The notes below the pieces were generated by a model. It searched no databases, was not told the origin of the DNA, and saw nothing but the letters and a program-made list of their open reading frames with translations. This document shows positions 46,796-64,000 of a DNA stretch of 64,000 nt, piece after piece (position 1 is the stretch's first letter; each line of letters begins with the position of its first letter). The stretch is from contig OX439133.1 of assembly GCA_949318235.1 (NCBI GenBank), positions 28,144,703-28,208,702 on the forward strand, given 5' to 3'. The DNA is from Ecdyonurus torrentis. Its lineage: Eukaryota > Arthropoda > Insecta > Ephemeroptera > Heptageniidae. A program made the translations under genes and the position numbers.

Positions 46796-47046
46796 CCTCA
46801 GAGACCAAAGAAAATTATCACTCTGTAATCAAATTAATAACGCAGTGTCAAAATTAAGTAAAAACTCAATTATTACACATGACAGGGCATATTTTAATGT
46901 TAATATTTTTAGCACTAATGTTGGAAATGCATGTTTAAATTCATTTGTCATTTATTCTTTTCATCATTTAACATATTTCTACGTATATCTCAGACACAGA
47001 AACTTTTTTATCATTTATCATGAAGTTTTATTGTTATTTTCATATG

Positions 47047-47079
<33 letters not shown>

Positions 47080-47224
47080 TGTATACTGTATATATATAAT
47101 GTGTAGCAAACATAAATATCTAAAATTTTGCTAGTTTGAAACTACAAGACCTCAGGCTTATTTATTATATTATTATGCATGGACAGAAATACAAACGTAT
47201 AATAACAATAGGGTGTATCCGCAT

Positions 47225-47400
47225 GACGTCATATTTAATGTGCTTGGACGCCATACTGGAGTAATTAATAACATTGCTCAGCATAGGGCCAAAAGTTAAG
47301 AACAGGACAGCGGTGGCCGCAGCGTATTCTAATAAAGATAACATGGGGTGGTTGTGGGTTGCCTATACAAATCGTTATTAAACTTTTTGCCAGAGATGTA
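47225..47400. repeat. Composite of two dispersed repeats
   Basis: GACGCCATACTGGAGTAATT and CTCAGCATAGGG match foldback-arm motifs; GTTGCCTATACAAATCGTT with TAATAAAGATAACAT matches inverted sequence at 10790-10870 and 56.48-56.60 kb. Confidence 0.5.
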
Positions 47401-47631
47401 TATTTCCACATTTGCTTCACTTTGTGAGCACTTGATCTACACACAAGTGTAAGTTACGCGAACTTAACCTCAGAGTGATAGAATGTGGAACAATTAAGTT
47501 GTGACGTTATTATGAATATTGGGTTTCCTTGCAGGTAAACATGTCTTTTACCTGCTATTGTTAATGTTTTGTGTTATACGAATTAAATATTTCTTGGAAG
47601 TACATATTATGTGTACTATGCTTTAAGTACT

Positions 47632-47781
47632 TATCGATGCTTCCGTGTCAAAAGAGAGTATCTGCACTTTCCACCAGCGTGGCGAGTAGAGCATCTGCAA
47701 TGTTAAATAAATGGCCGCTAGTAGGCGCACCGTGCTGCGTGGAAAGTGCAGATGCTCTCTTTTGACGCGGAAGCATCGTTA
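47632..47781. mobile_element. Hairpin MITE, ATCGATGCTTCCG family, copy d
   Basis: Ends TTATCGATGCTTCCGTG and CGCGGAAGCATCGTTA with AGAGTATCTGCACTTTCC arms. The TTA at each border may be a target duplication. Confidence 0.75.
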
Positions 47782-47874
47782 TGCATTATTGTTCTTCTTG
47801 TAAATATAGTCTGTAATAAATATATGATATTGCTTGTCAGGAAAAAATCAATTGTGGATAAAATGTAATATGTC

Positions 47875-47877
<3 letters not shown>

Positions 47878-47954
<77 letters not shown>
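47878..47954. repeat. (CT)n microsatellite
   Basis: Pure run about 0.7 kb upstream of the protease-homolog TATA box. Confidence 0.95.
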
Positions 47955-47958
<4 letters not shown>

Positions 47959-48685
47959 CTCCCTCCTTTTTTTCTGTATGCCAGTAAAATTTGCTTTTTG
48001 TTTTTTAAATACAATTAATAATAAAAACAATACTACTAATAAATATACGTAAACCCTATAATATTATAAACAAATATTTTATAAATTTATGACATTTGCA
48101 GTTTTCTAAATTTCAAGTCAGTATATTATAATTTATAAGTTATTAAAATTTGCAACTCAACGTCACAGTTAATAAGTTTCGCATGAGGGTGCATGCAAAA
48201 GTTATTTCCTGTGACGTCATAGCACGATTTTTTAAATTTACTTAAAATATACCGAACAAACCAAAAAAATATACAGAAACTGCACGCATTAAATGATTCA
48301 GAATAATTTCCTAATTTAGAATAAACCATACAAAAATTCTTTTTATTCTTGATTTTGAACTTCCTTGATTTATTAATTTGTATGTTTACTTATTAAATAA
48401 CTTATATATTTAAAGTGCAATATAATTTATATTACCACATAATCACGGGGAATTATAAAATCTCATAAAAAGTAAATCACAATCGTATTTTTCACATCTA
48501 ATCATAAATAACTGCATAAAATTTAGCTCAACATCATTAAATTATTACAAAAAAGTACATTCCATTCCGTTGTTTTGCATCTGTTATGAGTTTGGTATTT
48601 TTTAATTGCGTTCTTTAATAAAATGAGCGTACATCAATGTCTAATTATTGTCCATGAAATGTCAGTCAGATAGGAATGTTGAACC

Positions 48686-48693
48686 TATATAAA
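48686..48693 (+). promoter_or_regulatory. TATA box of the protease homolog gene
   Basis: TATATAAA followed by GC, with an initiator-like CAGT 32 bp downstream and a splice donor beyond it. Spacing fits a focused RNA polymerase II promoter of the arthropod type. Confidence 0.55.
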
Positions 48694-48719
48694 GCACGGC
48701 AATATTTTTATGTGTGTCC

Positions 48720-48754
48720 CAGTCTATTGAAATCATTTGAAACAAGTTTTACAG
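48720..48754 (+). other. 5' untranslated first exon of the protease homolog
   Basis: An initiator-like CAGTC lies 32 bp after the TATA box and the short exon ends ACAG|GTATGTG, a good donor. The coding leader exon is preceded by a pyrimidine tract and acceptor (tttttttccag) two bases from its ATG, which calls for just such an upstream non-coding exon. No ATG occurs in it. Inferred, without transcript support. Confidence 0.55.
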
Positions 48755-49007
48755 GTATGTGATTGTTTAATTATTTTGAAAGAAGCTGGTTTGTTATACG
48801 GTATTTCTCTAGATAAGGTAATCCAATTATAGTTACTATAAATATAGTCACTAGTTACGATAGTTATTCAATTTTCTGTTGCATTTTATTTTATCCTGGA
48901 AGTTATATTTTGTTGCCCATTTGGTCCATATAATTTTGACTGGCAATACACGTCTTCAGCTGACCACTAATGGATTACATATAAGATATCTACTTACATT
49001 CACTTAA

Positions 49008-49280
49008 AAAAATGGTGCATTAATTTACTTCCGAATCCTAACTTATTATGTACACTTTTAAGTTATTATGAGTAGCTAAAATAATGCATTCTAGTAAATT
49101 ATTAAAAATAGCTAATTTAAGTGGTTTTAAGTTTTTTAAAGCTATTTTAAGTAAAAAATAAAAAGCTATTGTTAATAGTTTGACAAAACGCATTACTTAA
49201 GCTACTCATAATAAGGTAAAGTGATTATTTTAAATAAGTTCAGATTTGTAACTAAAGTATTGTAGAATTGTACATATTTT
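49008..49280. repeat. Same AT-rich family, copy 3, just before the leader exon of the protease homolog
   Basis: AAAATGGTGCATTAATTTAC, TTATGAGTAGCTAAAATAAT, TAAGCTACTCATAATAAGG. Lies in the 5' UTR intron. Confidence 0.6.
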
Positions 49281-49482
49281 GGAGCAAGAAAACAGGGTTT
49301 ACGAGCAACATTATAGCTTACAAACAAGAATATTAGATGATATTATCAATATTAATATATTTTAATTTTATAATATAATTTCAAATTTTAAGAGTTCAAA
49401 TATTTTTAATAATCTTTAGCAATAAATTTTGCTGCGATTTAAATACAATTATATGATCTAACTATAGAAATTTTTTTCCAGA

Positions 49483-58576
<9,094 letters not shown>

Positions 58577-58587
58577 ATTGTGGGCCG

Positions 58588-58763
58588 TTTATGTCTACTC
58601 AATATGCCGGAAAAGGAAGTGCCAGAAGAGGAAACCACGTGATGGAAATGAGAGAAAACTTCGCACCAGCAGCAAGCTAGGCCTGAGCCACCTCCCACTT
58701 TAAGATCACATGGTTTCATTCTCTGACACTTACTTTTTCTGTTGATAGAGTAAACATAAGCCG
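58588..58763. mobile_element. Hairpin MITE just after the protease-homolog stop codon
   Basis: CCGTTTATGTCTACTCAATA ... GAGTAAACATAAG ends with GTGCCAGAAGAGGAAACC. Starts 12 bp after TAA, so the 3' UTR is likely element-derived; I see no AATAAA between stop and element. Confidence 0.75.
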
Positions 58764-59570
58764 TAATTGTATTCAACAGCAATGTGGAGAGCCGATAGCA
58801 AAAATATTTCAAAAGCGCAGGAAAAAAAATATTAATATGGTGTTAATGAACACTGAAAATTACAATAATTAAATTAAAAATGTTGCAATATTACCTAATA
58901 AAGGTGAACTGTCAATTAATGTAGGTGAATTATTAAATTTTGGAATTATGTTTAACCAGTTTTAGGTATTATTGCAATATGTAAAAATTTAATCAAGGCT
59001 TATCTTTACTTACTTGTTAGTAAAAAAAAGTGATTAAATAAGAAGCTAATAAGTTAATTCACTAGGGAAATTTACAAGATTTAAGCACCTCCTATTAATT
59101 GAAACGTTTACTTATTTAAACCTTCTGATAAATGATAAATGGTAGAAAATAAATGTTATACTAAATTTAATATACTGTACAACGGCAAATCGGACCTCAC
59201 CGCGTTATGAATTCTACTTTTTAAAGTATCGTTGTAATATATTTTTGTACTTAAATTTAAAATTTTCTCCGGTTTAAAACATTGATAGAAATAGCATAAA
59301 TTATAGAAAAATAATTTGTGTTATTATTATGCTTTTATTATTTTAAATTTTATTTTGTTATATTTTTAATTAATAAAATACTTTGGTTTTGGTAAAACAT
59401 TATAAAAATAAGTTTTGATAACATATAGTCAATCAATTTTATGTCTCATTAAATTCTTTTTTTGTGAAAAATTTACAAGTGTTTAATTTTTTTCCTTTTT
59501 AGTTCATTAAAAGTTTACTATACTAGTTTACTAGTTTACTAGTAGTTTATTAGTAAGTTTACTAGTTTAG
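58764..59570. other. AT-rich DNA downstream of the protease homolog
   Basis: No gene seen. Near 59.52-59.57 kb a short TACTAGTTTACTAGTTTAG direct repeat. Confidence 0.5.
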
Positions 59571-60000
59571 TTTTTAAATAAATTTGCTTTTAAAAAACAT
59601 ACAATGTAAAATGTCGAAATGTGTAGAATGTCGATGCTGTTGAGGTTAAACAATACTTTTACTTCTAGCAAGTTACCTTCACGCAACTACGTTTATTGGG
59701 ATATAGCCATAGAAACAAGAACCTAAATTTATCGCGACAACACGTAAAAACACTTCTACAGCTGTTTTTCCTTTTCCTTTGTTTTAAATTTTTAAATAAA
59801 TTTGCTTTTAAAAAACATACAATGTAAAATGTCGAAATGTGTAGAATGTCGATGCTGTTGAGGTTAAACAATACTTTTACTTCTAGCAAGTTACCTTCAC
59901 GCAACTACGTTTATTGGGATATAGCCATAGAAACAAGAACCTGAATTTATCGCGACAACACGTAAAAACACTTCTACAACTGTTTTTCCTTTTCCTTTTA
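59571..60000 (+). repeat. 218-bp tandem duplication, nearly identical units
   Basis: TTTTTAAATAAATTTGCTTT restarts 218 bp later and the units differ at only a few bases, so the duplication is recent. No frame. Confidence 0.85.
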
Positions 60001-60059
60001 TTTATTTTTTTTCTTTGTTGCGATAAATTTAGATGCATGAAATGAAGCTTATCGGTTTA

Positions 60060-60235
60060 GCGCGCGAGGAGACACAGGGTAAGCTAAGGGTCGCCTAATT
60101 TTAACATTACGCTTATGGGGAAAAACACGTTGTTTGCGATTTTTGAGAAAACTACTCCACCAAAATGAGAAATACTAAACATACTTTTAAGTGTTTTAAG
60201 GCTGAGAAAAATTTAAAGAATTTTTTTAACCGATA
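60060..60235. repeat. Dispersed repeat shared with 15.77 kb
   Basis: GGTAAGCTAAGGGTCGCCTA, AACATTACGCTTAT, AACTACTCCACC and TTAACCGATAACC recur in the same order and orientation at 15776-15955. Confidence 0.6.
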
Positions 60236-60472
60236 ACCACCATTAAGAAAACTTGCTAAAAGTAGATGTGCCATGGTTTAGACGCATGCAACAGTGTTGA
60301 TTTTTTTTAAAAAAAATGGACAAAAATTTCTCAACTTTAGGTGGATTTTAAATATTTTTTTAATTAAATAATGCAAAAGTCTAATGTATTATTAATTATT
60401 ACATATTTGAAAATGTATATATTTTATTGTTATAAGGGAAGCCCTTCAACGCATTTGTCTTTATACTGAATG

Positions 60473-62752
60473 GGGCTTTCCAGTCAAAATTGGCAACGTC
60501 GCAAAAATGACCTTGGAAATGTTGCAACAGGGTTTCTGAGGGCAAGCAAGCATTTTATAGGACTGCAGCTTAAGAAATATATGAAAATCAAACGGCAATT
60601 ACAGAGCAACCAATTATTCTACGCTCTTCAAAATTTGCATACTCATTAGGAAACACCTCCCCTACCACTAATTAAGGTTTCAAGTCAATATTCAACCCCT
60701 AGCCGTCGTTTCAGGGAGATGAAAAGGGCCTTAAAACGGCAAGTGAGTAACCAAAGTACCGCATGGAATTTTCTTTTTTAACCTCATAGGGCAGGTGTCA
60801 GCCAACTTGTAAGTCACAGGTAAGTTAATTAAATATGCAAATACCCACCCCACCCCCATTGGGGTGTTTCACCCCCAATAATAAAATTGCTCAATTTTGA
60901 TGGAACAAAGGGCGATTCTGGGGTAATTTAACACGTTGATTTCATTAGTGGACCAAGTAACATTAAAACCCCGTAAATACACCCCCTTTTTATATCCAGG
61001 GGTGTTTCACCCCCGAGAATAAAATTATTGATATTGATGGATTTTGACGCAATCAATGACGTTACCGGGGTTACTTGCCCCGACAAAGACAATGGTAACC
61101 ACCAAAAATGATAAAATTGACCCCTGGAGGATTTAAGGGTGCCACCCCTGCAAACAAAATTTTTCCGATTTTGACGCAATCAATGACGTTACCGGGGTTA
61201 CTTGACTTGACAAAGACAATGGTGACCACCAAAAATGATAAAATGGACCCCTGGAGAATTTAAGGGTGCCACCCATGCAAACAAAAGTTCTCCGATTTTG
61301 ACGCAACCAATGACGTTACCGGGGTTACTTGCCCCGACAAAGACAATGGTGACCACCAAAAATCATAAAATTGACCCCTGGAGGATTTAAGGGTGCCACC
61401 CCTGCAAACAAAAAAGTCCTCCAATTTCATCGCAATCAATGTTCGTTATGGGGTAACTTGAACCAACTAAGACGATGATGACCACCAGAAATGATGAAAT
61501 TTGTTCCTGGAGGATTTACCCCAGTACGAACATTGATTGCATTGAAATTGGAGAAATTTTGTTGGCAGGGGTGGCACCCTTAAATCCTCCAAGGGTCAAT
61601 TTTATCATTTTTATTTGTCATCATTGTCTTTGTCGGGTCAAGTAGTCCTGGTAACGTCATTGGTTGCGTCAAAATCGGAGAACTTTTGTTTGCAGGGGTG
61701 GCACCCTTAAACCCTCTAGGGGTCACTTTTATAATTTTTGGTGGTCACCATTTTCTTTGTCGGGTCAAGTAACACCGGTAACGTCATTGATTGCGTCAAA
61801 ATCGGAGAACTTTTGTTTGCAGGGGTGGCACCCTTAAATCCTCCAGGGGTCCATTTTATGATTTTTGGTGGTCACCATTGTCTTTGTCGGGGCAAGTAAC
61901 CCCGGTAACGTCATTGGTTGCGTCAAAATCGGAGAACTTTTGTTTGCATGGGTGGCACCCTTAAATTCTCCAGGGGTCCATTTTATCATTTTTGGTGGTC
62001 ACCATTGTCTTTGTCAAGTCAAGTAACCCCGGTAACGTCATTGATTGCGTCAAAATCGGAAAAATTTTGTTTGCAGGGGTGGCACCCTTAAATCCTCCAG
62101 GGGTCAATTTTATCATTTTTGGTGGTTACCATTGTCTTTGTCGGGGCAAGTAACCCCGGTAACGTCATTGATTGCGTCAAAATCCATCAATATCAATAAT
62201 TTTATTCTCGGGGGTGAAACACCCCTGGTTATAAAAAGGGGGTGTATTTACGGGGTTTTAATGTTACTTGGTCCACTAATGAAATCAACGTGTTAAATTA
62301 CCCCAGAATCGCCCTTTGTTCCATCAAAATTGAGCAAATTTATTATTGGGGGTGAAACACCCCAATGGGGGTGGGGTGGGTATTTGCATATTTAATTAAC
62401 TTACCTGTGACTTACAAGTTGGCTGACACCTGCCCTATGAGGTTAAAAAAGAAAATTCCATGCGGTACTTTGGTTACTCACTTGCCGTTTTAAGGCCCTT
62501 TTCATCTCCCTGAAACGACGGCTAGGGGTTGAATATTGACTTGAAACCTTAATTAGTGGTTAGGGGAGGTGTTTCCTAATGAGTATGCAAATTTTGAAGA
62601 GCGTAGAATAATTGGTTGCTCTGTAATTGCCGTTTGATTTTCATATATTTCTTAAGCTGCAGTCCTATAAAATGCTTTCTTGCCCTCAGAAACCCTGTTG
62701 CAACATTTCCAAGGTCATTTTTGCGACGTTGCCAATTTTGACTGGAAAGACC
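60473..62752. mobile_element. 2.3-kb foldback element made of about 126-bp tandem units
   Basis: Outer arms begin CTTTCCAGTCAAAATTGGCA and end with its complement. Toward the centre each arm has tandem units of about 126 bp (starts near 61041, 61167, 61294, 61421 on the left; inverted set from about 61510 to 62180) containing GACGTTACCGGGGTTACTTG and AAGGGTGCCACCCCTGCAAA. Centre near 61.48 kb. Mirror-image 83-codon open frames at 60928-61179 (-) and 62045-62296 (+) are by-products of the symmetry. I could not find a target duplication. More GC-rich than its surroundings. Confidence 0.8.
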
Positions 62753-63430
62753 TTTTTCTAAAGTTATTTTCCGTATCTTTTTATTTTCTTTAATCCTTTA
62801 GCTAAAGGTAATTGTGCACCCTAGGGGTGACACAATTAAGACATATCCCTTAATTGAAAGTTTCTGACGTCAAAATTAGAGTAGCAGCATTTTTTTCTCT
62901 ACCTATGCATTACGAAGTTGGGAGATAATTGTCCATAAGTGTACCGCTTATCTCTGACGTCAGCGTTATTTACCATTGTGAGAGAATAATGAAAGCGAAT
63001 GATGCAAAATAAATAAAAATTTAGAATGAAGCTGACTTGTGAGATTACAAGGTGCATACGCAGATGACAGTAGTATACAGAATTTATCATTTCGCACAAT
63101 GAATTTATCAAATAGTATATTTTTGTATAAAATAGTTGATTGATATTTAATAAATAATAATAAGAATTCTGGTCAAAAACGAATAAATTACGATATAATA
63201 TTTTAGAGCAAATAAAACTGGAATTATTTATAAACATACTAACTTTAATTAAGATAAAGTTTGTTTCTTTGTTTATTTTATTTTATTTCTTTTAATTTGA
63301 TATTTGGAAATATATTACATACAAATTTTCAATGAAAATTTCCATAATTCAATATAAATTAAATAATATGAATTGGCTTGTAAATTTTAAACAATTTTTT
63401 GTACAATAAAATAATAATAATAAACATAAG
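62753..63430. other. AT-rich DNA between the second foldback and the Thr-rich exon
   Basis: A 112-codon minus-strand frame (62899-63237) has no recognisable motif and biased AT-rich codons; not called as a gene. Confidence 0.4.
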
Positions 63431-63438
63431 AGTAACAT

Positions 63439-63444
63439 TTTATT
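63439..63444 (-). terminator. AATAAA signal of the partial Thr-rich gene
   Basis: Minus-strand AATAAA about 36 nt after the TAA stop of the Thr-rich terminal exon. Confidence 0.4.
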
Positions 63445-63479
63445 CTGCCACTTGGATTACATCAGACATAAATTATATT

Positions 63480-63914
63480 TTATCCTAAGTTTGGTTTCCA
63501 AATAGGTTTTACAGTTGTTTGAATAGTTGCATTTTTTGTAGTAACTAAAGATAAATGTTTTAAATTTATTTGTTTAGATGTTTTTGTATTCCAAGTTACA
63601 GCTAATGTAACTTTATTTAATACTTTTTTAATAACAGTAGTGCTTGTAGATTGCAACTTAGTTTTCGTAGTAGAAATGTTACCAAGCTTGGTAGTCGGAA
63701 ATGAATTTAATTTGTGTACTCTTGTATTGTTAATTTCTGAAAAAGTTAATGCTTCAATTATTATTGTAGTTTTATTTAAAGTCCATGTAGGAGAAAACTT
63801 AAATTGTTCTGTTGTTTTTTGTGTTTTTACATTCTGCAATGATGCATGGTGTGGTGTTGTGATATTCATTGATAATGCTAATGTTGGAACTTCAGTATTT
63901 GTCAAAAATGGTAC
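63480..63914 (-). CDS. Terminal exon of a secreted Thr-rich protein (partial gene, continues right of window)
   Basis: An open frame runs from a good acceptor (minus strand, ...tttatttcag just before GTACCA) to TAA, 144 codons. It is rich in Thr, Asn and Lys (ITTPHHASLQ, LNKTTIIIEA, KLQSTSTTV, TTKNATIQTTV) with several N-x-S/T sequons. There is no in-frame ATG near its start and a start-less frame abutting an acceptor means it is an internal/terminal exon. AATAAA follows the stop by about 36 nt. The phase-0 acceptor and Thr-rich last exon fit the Thr-tailed family nearby, but the EF(I/L)N core is not evident, so membership is tentative. Upstream exons would lie beyond the right edge. Confidence 0.5.
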   Translation of the reverse strand, partial: VPFLTNTEVPTLALSMNITTPHHASLQNVKTQKTTEQFKFSPTWTLNKTTIIIEALTFSEINNTRVHKLNSFPTTKLGNISTTKTKLQSTSTTVIKKVLNKVTLAVTWNTKTSKQINLKHLSLVTTKNATIQTTVKPIWKPNLG

Positions 63915-64000
63915 CTGAAATAAATATTTTATACGTGTTATCTTAAGAAAAAAAAATGTTTTAGAAAAAAATGGACATATGAAAAAGTAGAAAGTAGTAG

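Noticed and set aside
60985..62200. CRISPR-like array from regular repeats
   Set aside because: Units are contiguous tandem repeats without unique spacers, in a eukaryotic foldback element; no cas genes.
60928..62296. Two identical 83-codon frames on opposite strands
   Set aside because: Mirror images created by the foldback arms; they span tandem non-coding units and have no family features.
62899..63237. 112-codon minus-strand frame
   Set aside because: AT-driven codon composition (Ile, Tyr, Phe, Asn), no domain, no signals; cannot be supported as a gene.

Overview
This is eukaryotic, AT-rich genomic DNA (coding islands are few, introns are kilobases long) from an invertebrate animal. Spliced genes with GT..AG introns, TATA boxes, AATAAA signals, non-LTR retrotransposon debris, tRNA-derived SINEs, dozens of hairpin (MITE-like) elements and very long microsatellites all point that way. 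I favour an arthropod because of secreted trypsin paralogs and a TATA + CAGT initiator, but the sequence does not fix the species.

Coding content is small and all of it appears secreted. Two serine-protease-fold genes lie on the + strand. The first (about 19.5-26.3 kb, 6 coding exons, 282 aa) is a complete trypsin with the full catalytic triad and a trypsin-type specificity Asp. The second (about 48.7-58.6 kb, a 5' UTR exon plus 6 coding exons, 264 aa) has the same intron phases but carries Gln at the catalytic His and Ile at the catalytic Ser, so it should be an inactive protease homolog. Between them, on the - strand, are two members of a small gene family that I do not recognise: three-exon genes for a signal peptide, a short conserved helical segment and a Thr-rich tail (94 aa at 27.7-30.8 kb; 199 aa at 38.7-46.7 kb). 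A Thr-rich terminal exon at 63.5-63.9 kb may be a third member running off the right edge. This interleaved secreted protease / pseudoprotease / mini-mucin cluster is the best candidate here for an undescribed system; how the products work together is inference (gut, salivary or venom secretions are possible settings).

Layout: 0-19 kb is gene-free as far as I can see (microsatellites, a degenerate LINE at 3.1-4.6 kb, a SINE at 5.2-5.5 kb, a 1.2-kb Tc1/mariner-type hairpin at 7.1-8.3 kb, nested palindromes at 10.9-13.3 kb, a hAT-type element with 8-bp target duplication at 17.3-18.9 kb). 19.5-26.5 kb is the trypsin, its introns loaded with repeats. 26.5-47 kb holds the two Thr-rich genes and, between them, a 3.1-kb foldback element with tandem repeats in its arms and an 8-bp target duplication (33.9-37.0 kb). 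48.7-58.6 kb is the pseudoprotease, with a 618-bp palindrome and an antisense LINE in its introns. 59.5-63 kb has a recent 218-bp tandem duplication and a second, 2.3-kb foldback built from about 126-bp tandem units. 63.5 kb to the end is the partial Thr-rich exon.

Most long open frames in the window are translations of simple repeats and are not genes. All gene models are read by eye from splice signals, reading phase and paralog comparison; none has transcript support here.
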